Source: a virus
Reading direction: 5' to 3' (one strand)
IMG/VR virus record: IMGVR_UViG_3300030106_001714
Coordinates: 1 to 36,812 of that record
DNA: 36,812 nucleotides
Numbering within the stretch: position 1 is the stretch's first letter; the number at the start of each line of letters is the position of its first letter. Under the pieces are notes generated by a model that made no database searches, was not told where the DNA came from, and saw only the letters and a list, made by a program, of their open reading frames with translations. Shown here piece after piece: positions 14,382 to 22,565 of the stretch. The translations under genes were made by a program, and so were the position numbers.

Positions 14382-16865
14382 TTATCTCCTAAGTTTACTC
14401 TCAAGTTCTAGCAATTTTAAATCTGCATTTTGCTTTAATCTATCAATAGCTACTTCGAGTTTATCATCCGCAATTGATTTTTGCACATTGATACGCTCTT
14501 TTTGTATGTCTGCATCCATCAATTTTTCTTGCGCTCTTTGCTCTTGTTTTGCCACAAACTTATTAGCATCAAGGTCTAACTCTTTATCTTTGAGCGCTAA
14601 TTCTGTTTTTCTGATTTCCACAAGAGGATCTTCGCTTGAACCTTGACCTATGGACTGGAGAAAATCATTGGTAAGTTGGGCCATGATTGGAGCGCTAAAT
14701 TGGTCTAAAATCATCTGTATTTGTTGACCAATTTGTTGAGCCTCTTGTGGAGTAACTTGTTGCATCTGCGCTTGAATCTCTTGAATACGCATTTGCGTTT
14801 CTTCTGGTATCTGTTCTTGAGCTAACTGAGCAGATAAGAATTGTAAATGTTGCATGCAATGACTAATAATAATTGACTGAATTTGTGGGTTTTCTTGAAC
14901 GATGCTTGTTAGAAAAAGACTTTTATGTGCGTCTAAGTGAGCCGCGTGATTTTGTTGCTCAAAGGCTTGCGCTGGCTGTCCCATCAATAATCCAGAGTTT
15001 TCAATACCTGCATCAATCGGTTTTGGTGTCATATCGGGTGGAGGTTGTAACAATGAATCTACATTGTCCACGCCGAGCGCTGAATACATACGTCGATAAG
15101 CCTCATAAATACCCATAGGACCATGCACATCGGGCGCAGATTGAACCATCTGTAGTAATTCTTGTGCCAAGGTTACTCGTTGACTTTGTGAGAATATGTT
15201 TGGGTCTGATACGGGAATGACGTCTATACGGCCGTCAAAGTCCATGCTTTTGATTTCTTGTGACCCAGAACCAACAGCAAACTCATAAACTGGTGGCAGA
15301 TACTCTGCAAAAACCTTAGAAAGTATCTGAAACTCCATCTTTTGTGCGTAGTGTAATCTTTTGTGAATCGCAGACATAACCTTCGTACCGCGCTCTAATA
15401 AAGCCACTGTAGTGCCTACAGGCATCGCTTGGTTCATATCCCCAACGTTCATGTCAGCTATCGCCGCAAAGCGTTTACCAGAGTCTACTAATAATCCGAG
15501 TAATTGCATCAACACACTGCTTGGTTCTTTTATCGGTAAAGGTATTAGGTTTTCTCTAAGAGAACCACCTGTAGTGTCTATATCTCTAAACTCTCCTGGT
15601 TGCAGTGGCTCATCTTCATCTCTAATCCGCATACCTCTGGCTTTAAAACCAGCTGGTAAGTTAGCTAATGTACCGCTGTCGATAAGTTGTCTTAAAATTG
15701 ATGTAGAGGCTTTGGATAGGCCGCCAATCATGTGTGACAAGCCTAATCCATAAAAACCTAATCCTGGTAAAAACTTATATTGAACAAAGTAATTAATCTT
15801 ATTTTTAAGTGGGTCTGTTTCTAAATAGTTTCTTCTAATAGATAGAACAGTCGAAGAGTCCTCATCTATGGTTACAATATAAGGTAATTTAAGGCCAGTT
15901 GTTTGGCCCATTCCATCCATATCCTCAAAACCTGCAATGTCTAAAACGGTATGAATTTCGTAAATCGTTCTATTTCTGTCCTCTTTGTAGCTTGGTTCTA
16001 TACCTTGAATATCATCAATAGCCTTTTCTATTTCTGATTCAGTATCGTCATAAGTCTCTTCGTTAATTTCTACGTTTGCATAAAAACCAGTAAGTTGTTG
16101 TTTTCGTACCTCGTTTAGTGACATGCTAATTGCATGGGTAATCCTTTCAGCCGAAGTTATGTCTGAGGCCTCGTAAGGTACAATTAAATCTTCTGGAGGT
16201 ACAAACTTAGATACTGCTTTGCCTGTAACACTGTCGTAATAAATCTTTTTAAATGCAGACCCAGCCAACGGCAAGTAAAACAAAAGCATATCAAGCTCTG
16301 GGTCATAGTCACTCATTACATTCATAATGTAATAATTCATAAACTCCTGGACTCTTTCGGCTTGATCTTCCGTTTCTATGGTCCTGGCACCGATGATTTC
16401 CGTTTTTACAGGTCCTTTTGGTGGCAACATTTCTTTATAAGCCTGGGCCTGGAATTGTGTAACTGCCTCGGCAAGTATTGGGTGAATCACTCCAGAGCTA
16501 CCTTCAAACGGTTGAGATCTGGATTCATCAAACTTCATGCCTAAGTATTTAAGACCGTCTGTGTAGGTTTTTTCCCACTCTGATCTGGATTGTTTGTCTG
16601 TCTTAATCGAGCTAAGTAAATCGGACGCTATCTTTTGTAAAGTTGATTCATCTATAAAATCAACCAAATTTGCATCAAATGAAACTTGAGGCGTTGCAGG
16701 CTCAAGCATTTCATCTTCTAAAAGCACTTGTTCTTCATTTACAATTATTTGAGCGGCGTTAGCTATCTGTTCTTGTCTTGTTTCTTCTGGAAAAACCTCA
16801 ACTGTAGTAGATTGATTTTTTATATCGGGTGAGTTTTCAGCTTCTAATACTTTTTCTACTGCCAT
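14382..16865 (-). CDS. Portal protein (P22-like, large)
   Basis: An 827-residue protein of the podovirus portal type, forming the dodecameric ring through which DNA is packaged. Diagnostic blocks are LPLAGSAFKKIYYDSVTGKA, FVPPEDLIVPYEASDI, GLGFYGLGLSHMIGGLSKAS and ADMNVGDMNQAMPVGTTVAL. The C-terminal 150 residues are a Gln/Glu-rich coiled coil (EIQAQMQQVTPQEAQQIGQQ and onwards), comparable to the barrel helices of P22 portal. It is about 100 residues longer than P22 gp1. Terminase lies upstream and the scaffold and capsid genes downstream, the usual order. Confidence 0.85.
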   Translation of the reverse strand: MAVEKVLEAENSPDIKNQSTTVEVFPEETRQEQIANAAQIIVNEEQVLLEDEMLEPATPQVSFDANLVDFIDESTLQKIASDLLSSIKTDKQSRSEWEKTYTDGLKYLGMKFDESRSQPFEGSSGVIHPILAEAVTQFQAQAYKEMLPPKGPVKTEIIGARTIETEDQAERVQEFMNYYIMNVMSDYDPELDMLLFYLPLAGSAFKKIYYDSVTGKAVSKFVPPEDLIVPYEASDITSAERITHAISMSLNEVRKQQLTGFYANVEINEETYDDTESEIEKAIDDIQGIEPSYKEDRNRTIYEIHTVLDIAGFEDMDGMGQTTGLKLPYIVTIDEDSSTVLSIRRNYLETDPLKNKINYFVQYKFLPGLGFYGLGLSHMIGGLSKASTSILRQLIDSGTLANLPAGFKARGMRIRDEDEPLQPGEFRDIDTTGGSLRENLIPLPIKEPSSVLMQLLGLLVDSGKRFAAIADMNVGDMNQAMPVGTTVALLERGTKVMSAIHKRLHYAQKMEFQILSKVFAEYLPPVYEFAVGSGSQEIKSMDFDGRIDVIPVSDPNIFSQSQRVTLAQELLQMVQSAPDVHGPMGIYEAYRRMYSALGVDNVDSLLQPPPDMTPKPIDAGIENSGLLMGQPAQAFEQQNHAAHLDAHKSLFLTSIVQENPQIQSIIISHCMQHLQFLSAQLAQEQIPEETQMRIQEIQAQMQQVTPQEAQQIGQQIQMILDQFSAPIMAQLTNDFLQSIGQGSSEDPLVEIRKTELALKDKELDLDANKFVAKQEQRAQEKLMDADIQKERINVQKSIADDKLEVAIDRLKQNADLKLLELESKLRR

Positions 16866-16867
16866 AA

Positions 16868-17050
16868 TTAGTGTAATACCTTTGGCTCAAGTTCCATTTC
16901 ATGTGCCTGTATTAAGTCTTGTAATTCACCCATAACCACTAATCCTTGTGACTCAGCAATAAGTTCAGCATTATCCATATTTTCTGCATGAATGTTAGGT
17001 CCTGCAAATTCTTCGCCGTCATGGGTAAATTTAGTTATATATATCTTCAT
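16868..17050 (-). CDS. Small conserved protein between terminase and portal
   Basis: A 60-residue acidic protein (MKIYITKFTHDGEEFAGPNI, then HAENMDNAELIAESQGLVVM). The pattern MKIYxTKFxxxGxEYAGPxIxAxNxxxAExxA is one I recall from a gene placed between terminase and portal in marine podoviruses. It overlaps the terminase stop by one base and precedes the portal start by two. Function unknown; it is too small and unlike a terminase small subunit to be called so. Confidence 0.65.
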   Translation of the reverse strand: MKIYITKFTHDGEEFAGPNIHAENMDNAELIAESQGLVVMGELQDLIQAHEMELEPKVLH

Positions 17051-18534
17051 TAATAATATACTTGTCTGTTAGATTTTAAAAGTCTTACCTCGTCTTGATA
17101 ATCTTCTTCAAGTGAAACAAAACCGCCTTGTCTAAATCTCATCAAAGCCATTGTAGCACTATCGCAATAGTCATCATAATCGCCAAATGGAAATGATGCC
17201 ATTTCCTCAATCACTTCGTCGGCAAAATCGTGATCTGGGGCCCAGACCATACCCGACTCAAATATCGGCGCTACAGAATTCATCCTGGCTATTTTGTCTT
17301 GGCCGCGACTAGGACTGTAGGCCGTCACAGGAATACCCATACGCCTTAGTTCGTGGGTCAAAGGTGTTCCAGAGGCCTTTGCCTCTATCAAGACACAATC
17401 TGGATTCCAATATCTGTATTCTTCCATAGCAAGTCTTTTAAGCTCTGGAAAGTCCACTCTTACTCTTTTTGCATCTAAAAGAATGATTGCATCGGCCGTT
17501 TCATCGCCTGCGTTGAATATGGCCCAGGTTGTGATTGCAGAATAATCCGCAGTTTCTTTTTTAGAAAAGGCAGTATCGTAGCTTTGTATGACATACGAAT
17601 ACGGTGGTATATCCTCATATTCCCACCTTTTCCACCACTCTCTTTTAACAATCGACCCCTCTTCTGCTGTAGGGTTTTGCATCCATTGTGAGTTCCATTT
17701 ACTTATGGGAAGAGAGGCTTTTACACCTAATAATTCTTCTTTTTTCCAAAACTCTGGCCATAACGGTTTTTCGGACTCTGGCATAATCGCAGGAAATTCA
17801 ACAACATCCCATTGGTCGGCATTGTCATCGCCTTGTTTTTGCAAAACTTTACCAACCAGGTCTTTTGTTGACCATCTTGTCATTACTATGACGATAATGC
17901 CGCCTGGTTGTAAACGTTGCCTAGGTCCAGAGGTGTACCATTCATAAGCACTTTCTAGCGCTTTTGGTGAAAGCGCATCTTGTTCAGAGTGCGGGTCATC
18001 AATAACTAATAGGTCAGCACCACGACCTGTAATCGCACCACCCACACCAGCGGCAAAGAATTCACCGTCTTGGTTACTTGTCCACCTACCAGCTGATTTG
18101 TTATCTGCTTGTAGTTTGGTATCTGGAAAAATATGCTGATACTCTTCGCTATCTATAATATTTCTTACCTTACGACCAAACCGTACTGCTAATTCAGCTG
18201 TGTGAGTTGTTTGTATTATTTTAAGATTACCTCTACGGCCCATCATCCAAGCAGGAAAAAAAGTAGAGGCAAACTCAGATTTAGAGTGTCTTGGTGGTAA
18301 GCATACTATTAGCCTTTTTAATTTACCGTCTGCTATCTTGTTAAACTTATCAGCTATTATTTTATGGTGACGGCCTTCGATAAATTCTGGCCACATGTGT
18401 TTTACGAAACCAATAAAATCTTTTTGACAAGCATCCTGCTTATCTAGTTGTTCATATCGGTTTAAAAGAGCTACGGCCTCGGCTTTGTCTTGCTCAGACA
18501 ATATATCAAAATCTTTTAGGGAAACATCACTCAT
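17050..18534 (-). CDS. terL: Terminase large subunit
   Basis: The motor-nuclease that packages DNA. The 494-residue protein has the ATPase domain first: Walker A near residue 79 (CLPPRHSKSEFAS), Walker B near residue 175 (GADLLVIDDPHSEQDAL), a motif III-like VIVMTRW. The RNase H-like nuclease domain follows: YVIQSYDTAFSKKETADYSA, VLIEAKASGTPLTHEL and DYDDYCDSATMALMRF carry the expected acidic residues. Length and order are complete. A terminase small subunit was not found upstream, where the lysis genes lie. The 100-base gap upstream (18535-18634) may carry its promoter or a packaging site. Confidence 0.9.
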   Translation of the reverse strand: MSDVSLKDFDILSEQDKAEAVALLNRYEQLDKQDACQKDFIGFVKHMWPEFIEGRHHKIIADKFNKIADGKLKRLIVCLPPRHSKSEFASTFFPAWMMGRRGNLKIIQTTHTAELAVRFGRKVRNIIDSEEYQHIFPDTKLQADNKSAGRWTSNQDGEFFAAGVGGAITGRGADLLVIDDPHSEQDALSPKALESAYEWYTSGPRQRLQPGGIIVIVMTRWSTKDLVGKVLQKQGDDNADQWDVVEFPAIMPESEKPLWPEFWKKEELLGVKASLPISKWNSQWMQNPTAEEGSIVKREWWKRWEYEDIPPYSYVIQSYDTAFSKKETADYSAITTWAIFNAGDETADAIILLDAKRVRVDFPELKRLAMEEYRYWNPDCVLIEAKASGTPLTHELRRMGIPVTAYSPSRGQDKIARMNSVAPIFESGMVWAPDHDFADEVIEEMASFPFGDYDDYCDSATMALMRFRQGGFVSLEEDYQDEVRLLKSNRQVYY

Positions 18535-18558
18535 ATTTATAAAGGCGGGCCAGGTAAC

Positions 18559-18583
18559 TAGGTAGTGACATAGTAATCACCTA
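18559..18583. repeat. Imperfect inverted repeat upstream of terL
   Basis: The 25-base stretch from TAGGTAGTGACA to GTAATCACCTA forms nested inverted repeats (outer TAGGT/ACCTA, inner GTGA/TCAC with a small offset). It lies in the 100-base non-coding gap between the lysozyme gene and terL, one of few gaps in the window. An operator, a packaging recognition site or chance are all possible. Confidence 0.3.
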
Positions 18584-18634
18584 ACCCTAAACGCTCATGC
18601 GTCTAAGGAAAGTATAAAGTAATTTTGTTTTCTG

Positions 18635-19081
18635 TTATACCTCATGCCAGGCAGAATTGCCTTCAAATAACATAGACTCGGCAAGCCTTCTGCGCTCTAA
18701 TCCTTCTAAAACTTTACCACCTGCTTTGTTCCATCTTCGCATTTGTGCTGGCACTTCTTCCAAGTTATTTTCATTTAAAACTTTTAACATGGTTGAGTTA
18801 TTAAGATTTGTCGGTCCCAAGTTATAGGTCCAGGCCACCAACGCATCAAATTGATTTTGAGTCAATGGTACTTTTACAGCATCATTTACATAACCACCGT
18901 ATTCTTCTAATTCTTCCTCTAACCAAGCGTCTGCTTGTTCCTGTGTGCAGGTATCGCCAGGTTGCACATTTTTAGTTCGCCCGTAAGCTATTGTTGGAAC
19001 ATCTACCGCATCGTAATAAGCCTCTAGCTTACACCCTTCAAATTTCTTAATTAAAGATTTACCCTCTTCTGATATATTCAT
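18635..19081 (-). CDS. Endolysin: GH24 lysozyme (T4/P22 type)
   Basis: A 148-residue muramidase that cuts peptidoglycan at lysis. The catalytic signature of the family, Glu-8 residues-Asp/Cys-5 residues-Thr, is intact: E15, D24 and T30 in KKFEGCKLEAYYDAVDVPTI. The later blocks TQNQFDALVAWTYNLG and GLERRRLAE are also typical. There is no signal peptide or N-terminal membrane anchor, so it needs a holin to reach the wall. Its ATG overlaps the stop of the upstream lipoprotein gene (ATGA), placing it in the spanin/lysis block. Confidence 0.9.
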   Translation of the reverse strand: MNISEEGKSLIKKFEGCKLEAYYDAVDVPTIAYGRTKNVQPGDTCTQEQADAWLEEELEEYGGYVNDAVKVPLTQNQFDALVAWTYNLGPTNLNNSTMLKVLNENNLEEVPAQMRRWNKAGGKVLEGLERRRLAESMLFEGNSAWHEV

Positions 19082-19464
19082 TCTTTCTCCTCTGTTGTCG
19101 TAATTTTTCTATAATAAACAACTACTTGTTTTAGTTCATTGATGTACCTTTTTAATTCCTGCATGTTGTAGGCCATAAGCTCATAATCTGGTACTGACAT
19201 TGCAAAAAAAACAACACTGCCTTGATCTTTTTCTACTCTTAATAAAAATTCGTCTATATTTTTTTCAGATACAACATACCAGTAAGGTTCTTTTAGGTCA
19301 ATTTCCCGAGGCATAACGGGTTGTATGAAGGTTCGCTCAATGGGTTTAGAAACAACCTCTACTTGTTGTAGGCTAGGGATTAGACTGCAACTGCAAGCCA
19401 TTGTCGAGGCTATCAATATTACGACTGTCCTCTTCGATGCTTTCGAAAACTTTTTTGGTTCCAT
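19078..19464 (-). CDS. Membrane-anchored or lipoprotein lysis partner (o-spanin candidate)
   Basis: A 128-residue protein with a basic N-terminus, a hydrophobic stretch (VVILIASTMACSC) and cysteines suited to a lipid anchor, although the lipobox is not canonical. The rest contains VSKPIERTFIQPVMPREIDL and EPYWYVVSEKNIDEFLLRV, which I recall from marine phage proteins near lysozymes (PREIDLxxxxWYVVTxxN). Its first 92 bases overlap the end of the i-spanin gene in another frame, as in Rz/Rz1 pairs. An outer-membrane spanin subunit is the best guess, but the shorter lipoprotein at 19758-19952 competes for that role. Confidence 0.5.
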   Translation of the reverse strand: MEPKKFSKASKRTVVILIASTMACSCSLIPSLQQVEVVSKPIERTFIQPVMPREIDLKEPYWYVVSEKNIDEFLLRVEKDQGSVVFFAMSVPDYELMAYNMQELKRYINELKQVVVYYRKITTTEEKE

Positions 19465-19765
19465 TATTTACTCTCGGTTCTATTAGTCCAGGCTTTGCCG
19501 CGGCTAATTTTGTTAAATCATGTCTTTTGAAAATGTCTAGGTACCGATTCATTTCGGCTTGAATTTGTTGATTTTTTGATTGTAAGGTCAACAAACCTTC
19601 GGATTGCACTTTAAAATCGTTTTGCATGGTTTCTATTGTGGCTAATTGTTCTTGGTTTCTAATTTCAAAGGCTTGGTTTAATTGTGACAATCTTGAGTTT
19701 TCATTCCACAAAAAATATGTAAGTAAAGCCATAACACCAATTACACCTAGCAGTAATTTACTCAT
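19373..19765 (-). CDS. Inner-membrane spanin (i-spanin, Rz-like)
   Basis: A 130-residue protein starting at the ATG at 19765; a longer frame upstream lies inside the lipoprotein gene and is not used. Residues 1-20 form one transmembrane helix (SKLLLGVIGVMALLTYFLW) followed by a long coiled coil (residues 25-85) in the periplasm, then KRHDLTKLAAAKPGLIEPRV, a block I recall from marine phage spanin-like proteins. The topology matches i-spanins, which fuse the two membranes at the end of lysis. It overlaps genes on both sides (8 and 92 bases), typical of spanin loci. Confidence 0.65.
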   Translation of the reverse strand: MSKLLLGVIGVMALLTYFLWNENSRLSQLNQAFEIRNQEQLATIETMQNDFKVQSEGLLTLQSKNQQIQAEMNRYLDIFKRHDLTKLAAAKPGLIEPRVNNGTKKVFESIEEDSRNIDSLDNGLQLQSNP

Positions 19766-19952
19766 AGTCTCTGTCCATACATTCTGACCATTGATCTCTT
19801 TGCACTTCTTCTGGATAAGCGGTATATAACAAATCTCTACATTCTTCAAATTGTCTGCGCCAACTAGCAGGATCGTATTTATCATTCCATTCTTTTTCTA
19901 CTGGTGAGGACGCACAAGCAGTAAGAACTAGGCAAAAAATTAAAAGACGCAT
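19758..19952 (-). CDS. Short lipoprotein (alternative o-spanin)
   Basis: A 64-residue protein with a classical lipoprotein signal: MRLLIFCLVLTACASS, lipobox LTAC with Cys at residue 13. The mature part is about 50 residues, charged and aromatic (WNDKYDPASWRRQFEECRDL), with two further Cys. Size and lipobox are typical of outer-membrane spanin subunits. It ends eight bases inside the i-spanin gene and begins at a TAATG overlap with the upstream coiled-coil gene. It may be the true o-spanin or a separate envelope protein. Confidence 0.6.
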   Translation of the reverse strand: MRLLIFCLVLTACASSPVEKEWNDKYDPASWRRQFEECRDLLYTAYPEEVQRDQWSECMDRDYE

Positions 19953-20311
19953 TATCCGCTCAGTGGGTTACTATCTTTTTTTTCTAGTTTTGTTTCAAGT
20001 TTTTGTAAATCACTGTCTAGGCTTTCAAGATCAGCTTTTATTGTTGCTATGTCTGTTTTAATTTCTGTAACGTCTGGTATTGAAATGTTATCTACTTCTT
20101 TTTCTAAGAATTGAACAGAGGTTTCTATTGATGCAAACCTTTCTTCTATTGCTTGGACGTTATCTTCTGCCTCGCTGATACCACCAATTTTAGCCTCTAG
20201 GTTTTCTAACCTATTGACATACTCGGCTCCTTGATAACCAAAGCCAGCCAGGGTGCCAACAATTCCAACAAGAGCAATTAATTGTGTTGTTTTGTTTTGA
20301 AACCAGTCCAT
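19952..20311 (-). CDS. Membrane-anchored coiled-coil protein of the lysis block
   Basis: A 119-residue protein starting at the ATG at 20311 (GGAGATAAG eight bases upstream); an upstream start at 20344 would overlap the previous gene. Residues 8-28 form a transmembrane segment (TQLIALVGIVGTLAGFGYQG). From residue 30 to 110 there is a coiled coil with regular Ile/Leu/Val spacing (FASIETSVQFLEKEVDNI, TIKADLESLDSDLQKLETKL). One membrane helix plus coiled coil could be a pinholin- or spanin-like factor. It overlaps the lipoprotein gene by one base. Confidence 0.55.
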   Translation of the reverse strand: MDWFQNKTTQLIALVGIVGTLAGFGYQGAEYVNRLENLEAKIGGISEAEDNVQAIEERFASIETSVQFLEKEVDNISIPDVTEIKTDIATIKADLESLDSDLQKLETKLEKKDSNPLSG

Positions 20312-20315
20312 AAAC

Positions 20316-22565
20316 TTATCTCCAAATATTTGGTTGGTCCTCAATCATTTGGCCCAGACCTTTTAAATTTTCATTTACCAGGCCAAAAAAAGCCTCGGTA
20401 TTGTCATCTAGTTTAGCAGAAGTATAAATATTTGCACTAATATACCAATCTGTGTTGTCTACAATGGTTGTTTGTTGATAAGCATTAAAACCAGGAACAT
20501 ATCCTATTAAAGCAACTAATGTAGTTTCGTCACCATATTCTCCAGTTTCTTGTTGCTCTTGTTCAATTTCTTCTTGTTGCGCCTCAATGTTGGCTGCAAT
20601 AATTTTTTCTGCTATTTGATCTGCTTCTGAGGATGTCATAACACCAGAGGATGCAGTATCAATCTGTCCTTGCACGTTAGAAACTTGCACGTCCGCAATG
20701 GCCACTGACGCTTGATTGTCAAAAGTTGGTAATGGTGTAATAGAAATGTTTGCGCCACCAGATCCGCTCAAATTGTCTGACATTGATAGCACCTGGTTTG
20801 TTTGCTGGGTTGAGCTTGCAAATTGGTCTGAAACACTAGGACTATTACTTGTGCTTATACCTCCGCTAGAGCTGGCAACACTACCACTGTTAAGGTTAGA
20901 TGAAGATGAATTTACTGCGCTGTTATTTTGCGACGCTCCAGAGGTTTGAGAATAACTATTAGCGGCTGTTTGCACTCCTGCTCTAACCACGTTCAAAGCT
21001 ACCGTCATCAACTTGTTTTTGCCGCTTGGGTTTTCTCTTTCAACCACTTCAAATTCTTCTGCTACCTCTTCAATAATTTCGTCTCTAATTTCTTCTTCTC
21101 TTTCGGCGATTCTTTCCTCCTCCATTATTTCTTGCATTTCTTCTATTTCTTCAAAAACCTCTTCTACTGCCTCTTCTTCAAAAATTTCTTCTATAAACTC
21201 CTCTTCTGGCTCATCCAAGTATGCTAATCTTTCTTCATGTCTCTCTTCGTGGTGTTCATTAGTCTCTTCTTCAAACCATTCTTCTAAATCCTCTACGCTG
21301 TTAAATTCTATAAAGGTGTTAGGCTCGCTGTAATCCTCTATCAAAAAGGTTTCTTGAAAAACAAATTCATCCAAAAGCAATTCATCTTGGTTATGAAAAG
21401 GCTCATCGTGTCTTGGGCCAAAGTCATCTATAAATGGTAAAGGTTCTGGATCAAAAAAAATTACTAACTCCTCTGCTATCGGGCCGTCAAAATACTCAAT
21501 GGGGTTTTCAGAAAAATCATCGTAAGGTGTAAACATTTCTTCTTCGAATATTTCCACAATAAAAAACTGGTCTTGAAAATCATGTTCATGGTGTCCGTCA
21601 TTAAAGTTACCAGTAGCAAATTGTTCTTGCTCATCTACAAAACCATAATCTACGTTACTATCATCAAAAAAAGCTACCGATTGTTCTTGTCTGTAACCAG
21701 CACAAAAGGGTGCATATTGAGGGTCATCTGCGCATTGTTGGTCATCGTATGCGTCCCAATAGTTAGGACATGATTCACTATACAGCTGTGTTATGTTGCA
21801 TTGCTGTGTAAGTAGAGCATCAGCGTAGCCACTACAGCTAGAATCATTTAAGGGATTACTACAATCAATTGCATTTCCAGAACCTTCGCCAAACAAAGAG
21901 CCGCCGTTTTCTAGGGTTGTATTTATTGTCGTATTGTTCCAGTTAGTGTTTACGCAAGTAGAAGAATTTGTAGTTCCAGTGCTACATTCATCATGGTAAT
22001 AATAAGTATATGAATTATTTTTATTGGCACCAACTTCACCAATAAGCACATCATGGTTAATAATTTCTAATTCTCTATAGCGAATATCAAAAGAATTATT
22101 ATTCCAAAGTATTACTTCAAAACTGTTATCCGTTCCTGCTCGATTGTATTCCCTAAGACGATACCATCCAAAGACCATCTTTGAACTATCGCCCCAAGAC
22201 TTCATGCGTGAATTGTTGTCTCTTATTAAGTCAGTCCAGAAAGGGTATATTGTGTAGGTATGCTGACCGTTAATAGGATCTGGAGTGTAATCAGAGCAAT
22301 AGCTACCACTAGAACCAAAATGTAAACATCCGTTCGTGGCCATTCGTGCTTTCGTAAATGTAGAGCCGTAAAAAGTAAAATTAAAAGAAAGGTCAATTGC
22401 AGGAGATATGCCATCATCTGAAACCTCGTAAGCTAACTCGCCATTAAAGTTATTAGCATTATCATGTAAATCGTATAATGCTTGATTGCTTTCGTATATG
22501 TATTGACCATATACGTTAAATGATAGCAGACTAACTATTGCGTAGCATAAAACTCTTGCTTGCAT
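20316..22565 (-). CDS. Large exported protein: nidogen-like domain, acidic stalk, Ser/Asn-rich region
   Basis: A 749-residue protein with a signal peptide (MQARVLCYAIVSLLSFNVYG). Residues about 45-190 resemble a nidogen-like (NIDO) beta domain: FNFTFYGSTFTKARMATNGC, LHFGSSGSYC, YPFWTDLIRD and FGWYRLREYN. A Cys-rich segment (about 190-290) follows, then a very acidic stretch (about 300-545) with Glu-rich coiled-coil character, then a Ser/Asn/Gly-rich low-complexity region (about 560-640) and a final beta part. Export is unusual for a phage protein. It lies in the lysis block beside a second exported protein, so it may act at the host envelope or cell surface. NIDO assignment is by pattern only. 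Confidence 0.55.
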   Translation of the reverse strand: MQARVLCYAIVSLLSFNVYGQYIYESNQALYDLHDNANNFNGELAYEVSDDGISPAIDLSFNFTFYGSTFTKARMATNGCLHFGSSGSYCSDYTPDPINGQHTYTIYPFWTDLIRDNNSRMKSWGDSSKMVFGWYRLREYNRAGTDNSFEVILWNNNSFDIRYRELEIINHDVLIGEVGANKNNSYTYYYHDECSTGTTNSSTCVNTNWNNTTINTTLENGGSLFGEGSGNAIDCSNPLNDSSCSGYADALLTQQCNITQLYSESCPNYWDAYDDQQCADDPQYAPFCAGYRQEQSVAFFDDSNVDYGFVDEQEQFATGNFNDGHHEHDFQDQFFIVEIFEEEMFTPYDDFSENPIEYFDGPIAEELVIFFDPEPLPFIDDFGPRHDEPFHNQDELLLDEFVFQETFLIEDYSEPNTFIEFNSVEDLEEWFEEETNEHHEERHEERLAYLDEPEEEFIEEIFEEEAVEEVFEEIEEMQEIMEEERIAEREEEIRDEIIEEVAEEFEVVERENPSGKNKLMTVALNVVRAGVQTAANSYSQTSGASQNNSAVNSSSSNLNSGSVASSSGGISTSNSPSVSDQFASSTQQTNQVLSMSDNLSGSGGANISITPLPTFDNQASVAIADVQVSNVQGQIDTASSGVMTSSEADQIAEKIIAANIEAQQEEIEQEQQETGEYGDETTLVALIGYVPGFNAYQQTTIVDNTDWYISANIYTSAKLDDNTEAFFGLVNENLKGLGQMIEDQPNIWR

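Noticed and set aside
16868-17050. Terminase small subunit
   Set aside because: The gene is downstream of terL, only 60 residues, and lacks a DNA-binding helix-turn-helix.
19373-19885. Longer 170-residue version of the i-spanin
   Set aside because: The extra N-terminus would overlap the lipoprotein gene almost fully and would bury the membrane helix internally. The ATG at 19765 gives a normal anchor.
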